A stretch of DNA of 64,000 bases, taken from positions 53,289-117,288 of the forward strand of contig JAVBWO010000018.1 in the NCBI GenBank assembly GCA_036677375.1, given 5' to 3'. The stretch's first letter is position 1; every line of letters begins with the position of its first letter. A program made the position numbers and the translations under genes. The notes under the pieces are model-generated. The model saw only the letters and a program-made list of their open reading frames with translations. It was not told the DNA's origin and did no database searches. Shown piece after piece: positions 16,319 to 25,519 of this stretch. Origin of the DNA: JAVBWO01 sp036677375. Lineage in GTDB: Bacteria > Bacillota > Dehalobacteriia > UBA4068 > UBA4997.

Positions 16319-17290
16319 TCAAACAAGATAAGGCAGCAGATAGCCGTATCCTTCCTGCTTCATATTGTCTTTTGCGACAAATCGCAGGGATGCGCTGTTG
16401 ATGCAATAACGCCGGCCCCCCAAGGCTGCCGGGCCATCGTCAAAAACGTGGCCCAAGTGGGCATTGCCGGTCCGGCTGCGTACTTCCCGGCGCATCATGC
16501 CATGAGAGGTATCATCCACTTCTCGGATAACGGCAGGATCGATGGGTTGGCAGAAGCTGGGCCAGCCGCAGCCCGCATCGAATTTACTGCCGGAAAAGAA
16601 TAACGGTTCTCCGGTTGTGATGTCGACATAGATTCCTTGCTCAAAATGATCCCAGTATTGGTTTTGGAAGGGCGGTTCCGTTTTGCTGTTCTGAGTGACT
16701 TCATATTGGAGATCGCTCAGATTTTGCTTTTGTTCCGCCTCGGCAAGGGCAGTGTAGCGGGTGGCGTCGATGAAAGGCTTTTGGGCTCTTTCTATTTTTG
16801 CTTTTGGAATATGACAATAGCCATTGGGGTGCCGTTCCAGATATTTCTGATGATATGCCTCGGCTTTGGCATAATTCTGCAAAGGTTTTACCTCAATGGC
16901 GAGAGGACGGTCATAGTGCGCTTGCAATATTGCCAGGGATGAATCAATCATAGATTGATCCTCGGGTGTTATATAGTAAATGCCGGTGCGGTACTGGCTG
17001 CCTTGATCGTTCCCCTGTTTGTTGACGGAAAGGGGATCAATGACGTCATAGTAGAGGGCGAGCAAGGTGCTTAACCCAAGTTGTCTTGTATCATATTTTA
17101 CCCGGACGGTTTCCGCATGTCCCGTATTGCGGCGGCAAACATCTTCATAAGAAGGAGCGCTGGTGCTGCCGTTGGCATAGCCCACTTCGGTTTCCAGTAC
17201 GCCGGGGATACCTTGCAAGTACTGTTCTAGTCCCCAAAAACATCCTCCGGCCAGATAGATCTCTTTGGTGTCAGCGGAGTCGCATGCCAT
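16319..17290 (-). CDS. msrAB: Peptide methionine sulfoxide reductase MsrA/MsrB fusion
   Basis: 323 residues. The N-terminal MsrA domain (about 1-160) has the catalytic Cys in GGCFWGLEQYLQ and YEDVCRRNTGHAE. The C-terminal MsrB domain (about 185-310) has GCGWPSF, SHGMMRREVRSR, NAHLGHVFDDGP and the catalytic Cys in GGRRYCINSASLRF. Together they reduce both S and R isomers of methionine sulfoxide. No signal peptide is seen, so it is cytoplasmic. The start ATG 17290 is preceded by AAAAGGAG. Confidence 0.95.
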   Translation of the reverse strand: MACDSADTKEIYLAGGCFWGLEQYLQGIPGVLETEVGYANGSTSAPSYEDVCRRNTGHAETVRVKYDTRQLGLSTLLALYYDVIDPLSVNKQGNDQGSQYRTGIYYITPEDQSMIDSSLAILQAHYDRPLAIEVKPLQNYAKAEAYHQKYLERHPNGYCHIPKAKIERAQKPFIDATRYTALAEAEQKQNLSDLQYEVTQNSKTEPPFQNQYWDHFEQGIYVDITTGEPLFFSGSKFDAGCGWPSFCQPIDPAVIREVDDTSHGMMRREVRSRTGNAHLGHVFDDGPAALGGRRYCINSASLRFVAKDNMKQEGYGYLLPYLV

Positions 17291-17862
17291 TTTATCACTC
17301 CTTTTGATTTATAACGGGCAGTATTTTAGCTTACGTTTACCGATTGGCCTGATTTTTTTATATCTTGCACAGGCCAGTTCTCTTTCATACCATTTTATCA
17401 TAAAACCATCTGTTTTCAACTTGTCATCCTTCTAATGGCTTAGACTTTCCTGTTGTGTCATTTGTTCGCAAGAGGCGCTTGGAAAATGTTTGAAAAAGAG
17501 GTGGGGGATTAGGATGCTTTTTGTGTACGGAAAGTGCTTATTGTAACGAAATTGAAACGTGTTAATCAGGCGATGAAGGTAGACGGCGCAGGCTTGGACC
17601 TTTTAAGCTGTAAAAAATCAAATATATTGTATATACGGAAGGAAAAACCTTGATTGCCGCCGCTGAAAATGTTAAATTATAAGGTAGACAAAAAGAAGGT
17701 TGCTTAATGCCATATAAAATCAGGGCATATTCTTTTTCAAAAGAGAGCTGCTATCTCATTACAAGAAAAGACAAAGAATATAGGCAAATAAAAGAAAAAA
17801 GAAAAAAGAAAAAAGTGAATGCTATTTTATAAAGATAAAGAATTGAGAAAGGGTATGTCGCA
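17291..17862. other. Divergent intergenic region between msrAB and panB
   Basis: About 570 bp, AT-rich, with an A/G-rich run near 17785-17815. It must contain the msrAB promoter (minus strand) and the panB promoter (plus strand). Only one possible small reading frame was seen, at 17707-17832. Confidence 0.5.
17707..17832 (+). CDS. Possible small basic protein (41 aa)
   Basis: An open frame begins at ATG 17707 (MPYKIRAYSFSKESCYLITR) and ends in a Lys-rich tail encoded by an A/G-rich tract. AGAAGG lies about 8 nt upstream. It ends 30 bp before panB. There is no family match I can recognise, and the composition of the tail could be chance. Confidence 0.25.
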   Translation: MPYKIRAYSFSKESCYLITRKDKEYRQIKEKRKKKKVNAIL

Positions 17863-18687
17863 ATGAAAAAAATTACAACCACGACCATCCGCAAGATGAA
17901 AGCAGCCGAAGAACCCATTGTCATGTTGACAGCTTATGATTATCCTGCAGCAAAAATATTGGATGAAAAAGGTGTGGACATCATCTTGGTGGGGGATTCC
18001 CTAGGGATGGTGGTTCTGGGCTATGAAAATACGACAAAAGTTACCATGGAGGATATGATCCACCATACCAGGGCAGTAGCAAGAGGTGCCCAAAGGAGCC
18101 TCATCATCAGCGATATGCCATTTCTCTCTTATCATCTGAGCCTGGAAAAGGCGGTGGAAAATGCGGGCCGGCTGGTACAGGAAGGCGGTGCGCACGGAGT
18201 CAAGCTGGAAGGCGGCAGGGCCGTTCTTGACCGTGTGAGAGCGATTATCGGGGCGGGTATTCCCGTTATGGGGCATCTGGGACTGAATCCGCAGTCCATC
18301 AACGAGCTGGGCGGCTATTTTATCCAAGGCAAAAGCAAAGAAGAAGCGGAAAAAATCCTGACGGAAGCCAAGGCGCTGGAAGAAGCCGGAGTTTTCGCCA
18401 TCGTCTTGGAATGTGTGCCCAGCGAACTGGCAAAATATGTATCAAAACGTCTAAGCATTCCTATTATCGGCATCGGAGCGGGCAAAGACTGTGACGGACA
18501 AGTGCTTGTTCTCCATGATATGCTGGACATGGATCAATGCTATGCTCCCAAATTTGTGAAACAGTATGGCGATATCGGTACCGCAATCGGTAAATCTGTG
18601 GAAAGCTATATGAGCGAAGTAAAAAACAGACAGTTCCCCGATGAAGAGCACAGCTTCTTTTCCCAGGAGTTGAGGCATTTAAAATAA
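17863..18687 (+). CDS. panB: 3-methyl-2-oxobutanoate hydroxymethyltransferase
   Basis: 274 residues, normal length. Family motifs are MLTAYDYPAAKILDEKGVD, ILVGDSLGMVVLGYENT, GAHGVKLEGG, and IIGIGAGKDCDGQVLVLHD. It makes ketopantoate from 2-oxoisovalerate and methylene-THF, the first step of pantothenate synthesis. It is the first gene of a compact panBCD operon. The ketopantoate reductase gene (panE) is not in this window. Confidence 0.97.
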   Translation: MKKITTTTIRKMKAAEEPIVMLTAYDYPAAKILDEKGVDIILVGDSLGMVVLGYENTTKVTMEDMIHHTRAVARGAQRSLIISDMPFLSYHLSLEKAVENAGRLVQEGGAHGVKLEGGRAVLDRVRAIIGAGIPVMGHLGLNPQSINELGGYFIQGKSKEEAEKILTEAKALEEAGVFAIVLECVPSELAKYVSKRLSIPIIGIGAGKDCDGQVLVLHDMLDMDQCYAPKFVKQYGDIGTAIGKSVESYMSEVKNRQFPDEEHSFFSQELRHLK

Positions 18688-18730
18688 ACCATACTTTGAA
18701 AGAAGTAAGAAGAATAAATAGGAGAAAGAT

Positions 18731-19585
18731 ATGGAGATTCTAAGTACAGTAGCACAAACCAAAGCATATGTAAAAGAACAAAAAGCCAGGGGGCTTTCCA
18801 TTGGTCTGGTTCCCACCATGGGATATCTGCATGAAGGGCATTTGTCTCTCATTGAAGCATCCAAAAAAGAGAACGATATCACTATTTTGAGTATTTTCGT
18901 CAACCCCACGCAATTTGCCCCTAATGAAGATTTTTCCACTTATCCGCGGGATTTTGAGCGGGATGCCAAGCTGGCTGCGGCATGCGGTGCGGATGCTGTT
19001 TTCGCGCCTGCGGCGGACGAGCTTTATCCCGAGCATTGTCAAACTTATGTCAGCGTAGAGGAACTCACCCGGTATCTGTGCGGTAAAAGCAGACCCACCC
19101 ACTTCAGAGGTGTAACTACCATCGTAGGTAAGCTGTTTCACATCGTGGCGCCCGACCGCGCCTATTTTGGACAGAAGGATGCGCAGCAGTTTTTTGTTAT
19201 TGAAAGAATGGTGCAAGACCTGAATTTTGATCTGGAGTTGGTCATGTGTCCCATTGTCCGGGAAGCGGACGGCCTTGCCAAAAGCTCGCGGAATGTTTTT
19301 TTGGAGCCTGAGCAAAGGCAGCAGGCATTGTGCTTGGTTCGCTCATTGCAGGCAGCCGAAACGGCCATTAAAAAAGGGGAACGGGATGCCCATAAAATTA
19401 TCGGCCTGTTGCGGGGTATCATAGAAGAAAGTCCTTTGGCTTCTCTTGATTATGCCGAAGTGGTGGATACGCAGACGCTCAAGCCGGTAGACAAAATAGC
19501 GGGCAGGATCCTGATTGCCTTGGCCGTAAGATTCGGCAAGGTCAGACTGATCGATAATATTATCCTGGAGGTCAAAAATGATTAA
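18731..19585 (+). CDS. panC: Pantothenate synthetase
   Basis: 284 residues. The nucleotidyltransferase HIGH-type motif is in VPTMGYLHEGHLSLIE, followed by NPTQFAPNEDFSTYPR, YFGQKDAQQ and LAKSSRN. It joins pantoate to beta-alanine using ATP. It starts 43 bp after panB behind AGGAGA and overlaps panD by 8 bp, so the two are probably translationally coupled. Confidence 0.97.
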   Translation: MEILSTVAQTKAYVKEQKARGLSIGLVPTMGYLHEGHLSLIEASKKENDITILSIFVNPTQFAPNEDFSTYPRDFERDAKLAAACGADAVFAPAADELYPEHCQTYVSVEELTRYLCGKSRPTHFRGVTTIVGKLFHIVAPDRAYFGQKDAQQFFVIERMVQDLNFDLELVMCPIVREADGLAKSSRNVFLEPEQRQQALCLVRSLQAAETAIKKGERDAHKIIGLLRGIIEESPLASLDYAEVVDTQTLKPVDKIAGRILIALAVRFGKVRLIDNIILEVKND

Positions 19586-19934
19586 GGAAATGATGGTGTC
19601 TAAAATTCACCGGGCAACAGTCACAGACGCCGATTTAAATTATTGGGGCAGTATCACCATTGACAAAGATCTGATGGATGCCGCCGGCTTGGAGGTTAAC
19701 CAAAAGGTGCAGATCGTTAACAACAATAACGGCGCCAGGTTTGAAACCTATGTCATTCCGGGTGAAAGAGGAAAGGGCGATATTTGTTTAAACGGAGCCG
19801 CCGCGCGTCTGGTCCAAAAAGGTGATATCATTATCGTTATCGGTTATGGTTTTTTAGATGATGCGGAAAGGGAAGATTTTGCAACAAAAGTGATTTTGGT
19901 GGATGAAAACAATAAAATCTCCCGAAGCCTGTAG
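19578..19934 (+). CDS. panD: Aspartate 1-decarboxylase proenzyme
   Basis: 118 residues. The self-cleavage site is in NYWGSITID, where the Gly-Ser bond is cut to make the pyruvoyl cofactor. NGAAARLVQKGDIIIVIGYG is the conserved C-terminal part. It provides beta-alanine for PanC. The start ATG 19578 lies behind CTGGAGG inside the end of panC. An intrinsic terminator follows. Confidence 0.97.
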   Translation: MIKEMMVSKIHRATVTDADLNYWGSITIDKDLMDAAGLEVNQKVQIVNNNNGARFETYVIPGERGKGDICLNGAAARLVQKGDIIIVIGYGFLDDAEREDFATKVILVDENNKISRSL

Positions 19935-19992
19935 TTGAACTGAATCCTTTACGGCATATATTTGAAAAAATGGGAATATCTAACAAGAGTTG

Positions 19993-20022
19993 AAAAGCTC
20001 CGGCTGATGCCGGAGCTTTTTT
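19993..20022 (+). terminator. Intrinsic terminator of the panBCD operon
   Basis: AAAAGCTCCGG and CCGGAGCTTTT form an 11-bp stem with a 6-nt loop, followed by further Ts. Confidence 0.9.
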
Positions 20023-20436
20023 GATTGCCACAAATGCCAAATTAATCGGTAATGCCCTGTAAATCAAATATAGTATCCTTATTTCGTGATATTTCGTATC
20101 ATTTTGATTGTGAATTGGATTGTCCAAAATGTGAAAAGAATGTGTTGATCCATATGGAAAATATCCGACGAAAGGTAATTTTTTGGGGGAAAAAGACGAT
20201 AACTTAAATAGATGCAAGAAATAAAAATAATAATGATTTTACTTTAAATTGTTAAGGCCACCTCTGTCTCCTCTGTGGATGTGGCAAGAAGGCAGAATTG
20301 TTTTTTCGTATCTGTGATGTGACGCGAGATTTTATTTTTTAAATCGGAAATATTCTGGGGTGCTACGGGTTGGCAAAGACGATACAAAAATTTATCCCTG
20401 TTTTGAAATTCTTGAGTTCGAATAGGAGGCTTTTAG
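20023..20436. other. Long leader before the surface-polysaccharide operon
   Basis: About 410 bp without a supported gene; the minus-strand frame across it overlaps panD and has no family features. A long untranslated leader is possible, but no known riboswitch class could be assigned. Confidence 0.4.
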
Positions 20437-22332
20437 GTGAGCATTGTAAAGTACAACCGGAAACTGTTATTATTGCTCATTGATCTTTTTGTAGTAGCCG
20501 GAATATACTTGGCTTTCTGTTTTTTCTTTCGTCATCTCAATGACTGGGTTCCCCAATCCAAGTTCTTATTCGTGCTGCCCATCTTGTTGTTTTTGTATGC
20601 TTTCTCATTTTGGGTATTTAGGATTCAAAAAATCATCTGGCGGTATGCGTCGGTGCGGCAATATATGGCTTGCTGTTTTTCGGCCTTGGTGGCGGAGGGT
20701 TACTTTTCACTTGCTGCTGTATTATGTCATGTTAATTTTCCCGATGGATTTGAGTTATTGCGCATTTGTTTTACCGTCGCCACGTTATGCCTGATTCGGA
20801 TCGGGTACTTAATCTTATTGAACCGCAGCCATCATAAAAAACAAGACAAAGTAGAAATGGCATCTATGGTAAATCAAACCTTAAAACGGGTCATGCTTGT
20901 GGGAGCCGGCGCCGCTTGCAAGTTGCTCTTGGATGAACTGCAAAAAAACGGCGCGCCTCAATATCAGCCGGTCTGCATCGTGGATGATGATGTGTCAAAA
21001 ATCGGCAGAACCATAGAAGCGGTCAAAGTGGTCGGCAATACCATGGCCATTCCACAACTGTGTCAGAAATTCGAGATCGAAGTGATTATCTTCTGCATTC
21101 TGAACATCGGCAATGCCGATAAGCAGCGTATATTAGAACATTGCGTGCAAACCTCGTGTATTGTGATGAAATTACCGGATGTATTGGGTTCCTTAGATGC
21201 CAAACAATCCGCATTGGAAGCGCTGCGTAATATTGATATTGAAGACCTTTTGGGCAGAGAAGCCGTAAAGCTGGAAAACAGCCAAGTTCAGGAATTTATT
21301 GCCGGCAAGGTTGTTATGGTGACAGGCGGTGGCGGTTCCATCGGCTCGGAGCTGTGCCGGCAGATTGCGGCACAAAAACCAAAAAAATTAATTATCCTGG
21401 ATATTTATGAAAACAATGCCTATGAGATTCAGCAGGAGCTGTGGCGGAAATATGGCCATTCTGTGGATGTGGAAGTAGCCATCGCTTCAGTACGGGATGC
21501 CGATAAAATGAACATGCTGTTTTGCCGGGAGCAGCCACAGGTCATTTATCACGCCGCCGCTCATAAGCATGTGCCGTTGATGGAGTTAAATCCGGAAGAA
21601 GCGGTAAAAAATAACGTGGAAGGTACCTTGAACGTAGCGCGCAGCGCCAGCCGCTACGGCGCCGAAAAGTTTGTTTTGATCTCCAGCGATAAAGCGGTGA
21701 ATCCCACAAGCGTCATGGGGGCAACCAAACGCTGCTGTGAAATGATCATTTCCTGTATGAACGAGATCAGCAATACCGATTTTATTGCGGTGCGTTTCGG
21801 AAACGTCTTGGGCTCCAATGGATCGGTCATTCCTTTATTTCAGCGTCAAATCGCCGAAGGAGGCCCTGTCACCATTACTCATCCCGATATCATCCGGTAC
21901 TTTATGACCATCCCGGAAGCAGTTTCCCTGTTACTTGAGGCAGGCAGCATGGGACACCCCGGCGAGATCTTTATTTTGGATATGGGGCAGCCTGTCAAGA
22001 TCCTGGAGCTGGCGATCAAAATGATACGCCTCGTGGGGTTGGTTCCTGGTAAAGATATTGAATTGAAATTCATCGGATTGCGGCCGGGGGAAAAGCTGTT
22101 CGAAGAATTGCTTTTGGATGAGGAAAATATCCAAAAAACCGATCATAAACAAATCTTTATCGGCAACGCCTTTCATATTGATGTGCCGGGCTTTTTGAAA
22201 TCTCTTGATTTATTGCTGCAAGCCGCGAATAACAACGACTCTGACAAATGTTTCTCTTTGTTATACAGTATTGTTCCCACCTATACCTGTTCCCAAATAC
22301 AACCGGAGGTGGAGAGCTTAGCATATGCCTAA
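20437..22332 (+). CDS. Membrane-bound UDP-GlcNAc 4,6-dehydratase type protein
   Basis: 631 residues from GTG 20437 (AATAGGAGG upstream). Four to five N-terminal membrane helices (about 10-130) are followed by a CoA-binding-like Rossmann domain (about 145-270) and an NAD-binding SDR domain with VTGGGGSIGSEL. The active site has SSDKAVNPTSVMGATKR, with Met in place of the usual Tyr, as in PglF/WbpM-type dehydratases. It makes a 4-keto-6-deoxy sugar nucleotide for surface glycans. It leads a set of polysaccharide-control genes, though no glycosyltransferase is present. Confidence 0.92.
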   Translation: MSIVKYNRKLLLLLIDLFVVAGIYLAFCFFFRHLNDWVPQSKFLFVLPILLFLYAFSFWVFRIQKIIWRYASVRQYMACCFSALVAEGYFSLAAVLCHVNFPDGFELLRICFTVATLCLIRIGYLILLNRSHHKKQDKVEMASMVNQTLKRVMLVGAGAACKLLLDELQKNGAPQYQPVCIVDDDVSKIGRTIEAVKVVGNTMAIPQLCQKFEIEVIIFCILNIGNADKQRILEHCVQTSCIVMKLPDVLGSLDAKQSALEALRNIDIEDLLGREAVKLENSQVQEFIAGKVVMVTGGGGSIGSELCRQIAAQKPKKLIILDIYENNAYEIQQELWRKYGHSVDVEVAIASVRDADKMNMLFCREQPQVIYHAAAHKHVPLMELNPEEAVKNNVEGTLNVARSASRYGAEKFVLISSDKAVNPTSVMGATKRCCEMIISCMNEISNTDFIAVRFGNVLGSNGSVIPLFQRQIAEGGPVTITHPDIIRYFMTIPEAVSLLLEAGSMGHPGEIFILDMGQPVKILELAIKMIRLVGLVPGKDIELKFIGLRPGEKLFEELLLDEENIQKTDHKQIFIGNAFHIDVPGFLKSLDLLLQAANNNDSDKCFSLLYSIVPTYTCSQIQPEVESLAYA

Positions 22333-22535
22333 GGTTTTTACTGTTTTACTTCTGCTTTCAAAGTGCTGCTGTTTTTATACAACCTACATTGCTGCTCCTT
22401 GTAATCTTAAATGATGATATTTTCCGAAAATAAAGCTTCTTTGATAATTTAGCATATTCCAAAAACAAAAACATATTGAAGCAATTTCATAATTCTTAAA
22501 AATTCGTATGAATTTCCATGAAAGGATGTACCTCC

Positions 22536-23267
22536 ATGAACAACGTTGAGGAAATCGATTTGAAGCAGTTATTAGCCTTATTACGTGACAAGATCAGATT
22601 TATTATTCTGGCTGTACTGCTTGGCGGTATTTTGGCTTTTACGATCTGTTATTGGTGTGTCGTCCCGATGTATACGGCAAGTGTTTCGCTTTATGTCAAC
22701 AATGCCAGGAATCCTGAAAGTGTAACCACTAATACCAACGATATCAGCGCATCCCAAATGTTGGTCAATACCTATATTGAAATGATCAACAGCAATTCTG
22801 TTTTAACCAAAGTAGCCGCGGCTACCGGATTAGACTATACCATAGATGATATCCGCTCCATGATGAGCGCTCAGGCAAAGAACAATACGGAAATCTTTGA
22901 AGTATCCATTCGCTGCGCCAATCCGAAGCATGCGCAGATTATTGCCAATGCTGTGGCGCAAGTGGCGCCCGATGCCATATTGGATTATGTGGAGGCAAGC
23001 TCCGTCAAAGTCATTGACTATGCTGGGTTGCCTACGGTACCTACTTCCCCGAATGTAAAGCGTGATACGGCCATCGGCCTTCTTTTAGGATTGATTATGA
23101 GTATTCTATGGGTGATCCTGCGGCAGCTTTTGGATGTGCGAATCAAGAGCGAAGATGATTTGATCAACCTGTTCCATCTGCCGGTCTTGGGTGCTATCCC
23201 TGATATGAATAAAGTGTACGATAGCACCAAATATCAATATCAGCGGAAAGAAGGGTTGGCTGAATGA
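22536..23267 (+). CDS. Wzz-type chain-length regulator / BY-kinase activator
   Basis: About 243 residues from ATG 22536 (AAAGGA upstream), rather than the ATG at 22518. Two membrane segments (about 20-45 and 170-190) flank an extracytoplasmic domain, the typical Wzz/YveK/CpsC layout. EEIDLKQLLALLRDK is the usual N-terminus and PTVPTSPN the conserved Pro-rich segment before TM2. In Firmicutes it forms the membrane partner of the cytoplasmic tyrosine kinase encoded next; the genes overlap by 4 bp. Confidence 0.92.
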   Translation: MNNVEEIDLKQLLALLRDKIRFIILAVLLGGILAFTICYWCVVPMYTASVSLYVNNARNPESVTTNTNDISASQMLVNTYIEMINSNSVLTKVAAATGLDYTIDDIRSMMSAQAKNNTEIFEVSIRCANPKHAQIIANAVAQVAPDAILDYVEASSVKVIDYAGLPTVPTSPNVKRDTAIGLLLGLIMSILWVILRQLLDVRIKSEDDLINLFHLPVLGAIPDMNKVYDSTKYQYQRKEGLAE

Positions 23268-23980
23268 TAAAGATGAAAAAGGACAAAAACGAATCGTTGG
23301 AAGACAGCAGAAAAAAGATTTTGAATGATAGTACGGCTTTTCAGGTGAAGGAAGCTTATAAAGTTTTACGCACCAATATCATGTTTTCTTTACCTTCCCA
23401 GAGTTCCAAAATCATTGCAATGACCAGTGCTTCGGCATCCGAAGGAAAGACTACCAATGCCGTTAATCTGGCAATTTCCTTTGCTGAAACCGGCGCCAAA
23501 GTACTTTTGATCGACGCTGATTTGCGTCGGCCCAATGTAGCCAGAATGTTAAAAGAAAAATCGATTCCTGGTTTAAGCAACGCGCTCTTACAATTTACCA
23601 GCTTGGAAAAAGTGATCAAGCACACCTCATATGAAAATCTTGATGCCATCTATTCCGGTGATATTCCACCCAATCCGGCGGAACTCCTGTCTTCTCCCGC
23701 CATGGAAGAGCTCCTGCAAAGGCTAGCCCCCCGGTACGATTACATCTTTATCGATACGCCTCCTGTCAATATCGTGACGGATACCACCATTATTTCCCGG
23801 TTGGCTTCCGGCGTGGTGGTAGCGGTGGAAGCCAATGCTACTGAGAAAACAAACCTGGTAAATGCTGTAAGCCAATTGGAATTTGTCGAGGCCAAGATCT
23901 TGGGATTTATCCTGCACCATGTAGTGGCCAGCCATTCCAGTAAATATAAGAAGTATTATAAATACGGATATGAACAGTAA
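23264..23980 (+). CDS. CpsD/CapB family bacterial tyrosine kinase
   Basis: 238 residues. Walker A is in SASEGKTTNAVNLA, Walker A' in LLIDADLRRP and Walker B in DYIFIDTPP. The N-terminal EAYKVLRTNIMFS is typical of the family. The C-terminus ends in a Tyr cluster (YKKYYKYGYEQ), the autophosphorylation tail. It autophosphorylates when activated by the Wzz-like partner and controls polysaccharide chain length or export. It overlaps the wzz gene by ATGA. Confidence 0.95.
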   Translation: MIKMKKDKNESLEDSRKKILNDSTAFQVKEAYKVLRTNIMFSLPSQSSKIIAMTSASASEGKTTNAVNLAISFAETGAKVLLIDADLRRPNVARMLKEKSIPGLSNALLQFTSLEKVIKHTSYENLDAIYSGDIPPNPAELLSSPAMEELLQRLAPRYDYIFIDTPPVNIVTDTTIISRLASGVVVAVEANATEKTNLVNAVSQLEFVEAKILGFILHHVVASHSSKYKKYYKYGYEQ

Positions 23981-24006
23981 GATGGGAAAGTTTGGGGTGA
24001 AGGTGT

Positions 24007-24744
24007 ATGATTGATTTTCATACTCACGTCCTGCCCGGAATGGATGACGGCAGCCGCCATGTGGAGGAATCTCTGGCGATGCTTGGGATGAACGAAGCAA
24101 GTGGCGTGAACAAGTTGTTTGCTACTCCCCACTTTTGTGCGGAAGAGGAATCGGTAGAAAGGTTCCTCAGACGGCGGCAGGAGGCCTTTCATCTCTTGAC
24201 AGAAGGGATGGCAAGGCAAGGTTGTCATATAAAAATCCTACCGGGTGCAGAAATCGCTTTATTTCCCGGACTTGCGGATGTACCGGGTCTTGCCAGACTA
24301 TCCTTGGGAAACAGTGATTATATTTTAATCGAGATGCCGATGGGACCATGGTTTAAAAGTACCTACACCGCCTTATACGCCGTCATGCTGCAAACAGGCC
24401 TGACCCCTGTGATTGCCCATATTGACCGGTATCTGAATCATAAGGAAGATACCGTTAAAATAAAAGAATTGCTTGCTATGGGAGCCGTGTTGCAGATGAA
24501 TAGCCGTTATCTGCTGCACTTTTTGACCAGAAGAAAGGCGGCCGCTCTTATCAGACAAAAGGCGGTTTCTCTTTTGGGCTCCGATTGTCATAATACCACA
24601 ACGCGGCCACCGGATCTGGCTGCGGCTTGGGAAATCGCAAAATCCCTCTGCGGCGACTCGCGGCTTTCTGAAATGAGTCAACTGAGCAATACCATTTTTG
24701 AATCGGCCCAGTCGGTTGGCCAAGCTTCTCAAAACCTGGCTTAA
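24007..24744 (+). CDS. PHP-type protein-tyrosine phosphatase (CpsB/YwqE family)
   Basis: 245 residues. The PHP metal site begins with MIDFHTHVLPGMDDGSRHVEE; later ligands are seen in ATPHF, PGAEIALF, VIAHIDRY and LGSDCHN. It dephosphorylates the BY-kinase tail in a manganese-dependent manner and completes the kinase, activator and phosphatase trio. The last 47 bases overlap the in-frame extension of the next gene. Confidence 0.93.
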   Translation: MIDFHTHVLPGMDDGSRHVEESLAMLGMNEASGVNKLFATPHFCAEEESVERFLRRRQEAFHLLTEGMARQGCHIKILPGAEIALFPGLADVPGLARLSLGNSDYILIEMPMGPWFKSTYTALYAVMLQTGLTPVIAHIDRYLNHKEDTVKIKELLAMGAVLQMNSRYLLHFLTRRKAAALIRQKAVSLLGSDCHNTTTRPPDLAAAWEIAKSLCGDSRLSEMSQLSNTIFESAQSVGQASQNLA

Positions 24745-25453
24745 GGAGGTGGTAAGGATCAGGAAAAAAAGAAGGTTCTTGGTGGCTTTGATCATTTTGG
24801 GCTGTTTTCTGACACTATGTTACTGGCAATACGGCAACTTGAAATCTTGGTTCCTTTCCGCAAAGTATAGCGATGTAGAGCTGACTGAACAAATCCAGGC
24901 AAACAAAGACAAAGTGGATGATTTATTAAAGCAATATGGCGGAACCACGATCAGAGACTTTACTTTTGCAGAAGAAGAGCAGATACGCAAAGGGGAGATC
25001 ACGCCGGATGAAGCCATGATCTTATTAACGGTTCCCCAATCGGCGGATCATGTCTTAGACACAGGAAACGGCAGCAAGGACGACGCTAAAACAAGCGAAT
25101 TGCAGAAGCAACAAGAAGCTGTCATCGGTCGGCATATCGCCACCTTGTACGGTTTAAAATCCGATTATCTTGCTAAGTTAGGAAAGTTGGAAAGAGAAAC
25201 AGCTGCCGCGTATCAGGCTTTACCCAAAGAAGAGCAAAACGCATTCGCGAAAGATAAGATCGTCGCGGGGAGCCTTGCCAAAGCAGCCGCTTTGGAAAAT
25301 TCTTGTGACCGTCAGGTGGATGAAGTACTTGCGGCATTGCAAAAGGATCTGCAAGCTTATGATGGCGATCCTGCTATCGTTCAAATCCTAAAAGAAGCCT
25401 ATAAAAATGAAAAAAGTTTAAAAAAAGCTTATTATCTGCAACGATTTCAATAG
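24698..25453 (+). CDS. Single-pass membrane protein of unknown function
   Basis: Up to 251 residues. A basic segment (RIRKKRRFL) is followed by one membrane helix (LVALIILGCFLTLCYW) and a mostly helical extracytoplasmic domain with a central charged region (about 55-250). The start is uncertain: AAGGAGG lies at 24743-24749 and overlaps an in-frame GTG at 24749, and TTG 24698 would overlap the phosphatase gene. It sits between the tyrosine phosphatase and an SLH protein, so a role in surface assembly is plausible. No family recognised. Confidence 0.65.
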   Translation: MNRPSRLAKLLKTWLKEVVRIRKKRRFLVALIILGCFLTLCYWQYGNLKSWFLSAKYSDVELTEQIQANKDKVDDLLKQYGGTTIRDFTFAEEEQIRKGEITPDEAMILLTVPQSADHVLDTGNGSKDDAKTSELQKQQEAVIGRHIATLYGLKSDYLAKLGKLERETAAAYQALPKEEQNAFAKDKIVAGSLAKAAALENSCDRQVDEVLAALQKDLQAYDGDPAIVQILKEAYKNEKSLKKAYYLQRFQ

Positions 25454-25519
25454 GTGACCTATTACGGTGTTGTTAGAAGGAAAAGAAACAAAAGAATATA
25501 CAGTAAAGGATTGTGGAAA

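Noticed and set aside
19837..20217. Minus-strand open frame across panD and its terminator
   Set aside because: It overlaps the well-supported panD gene and the pan terminator, and has no family features or ribosome site.
20330..20436. Possible riboswitch upstream of the dehydratase gene
   Set aside because: I looked for c-di-GMP, SAM and other common signatures and found none; only a long leader is supported.
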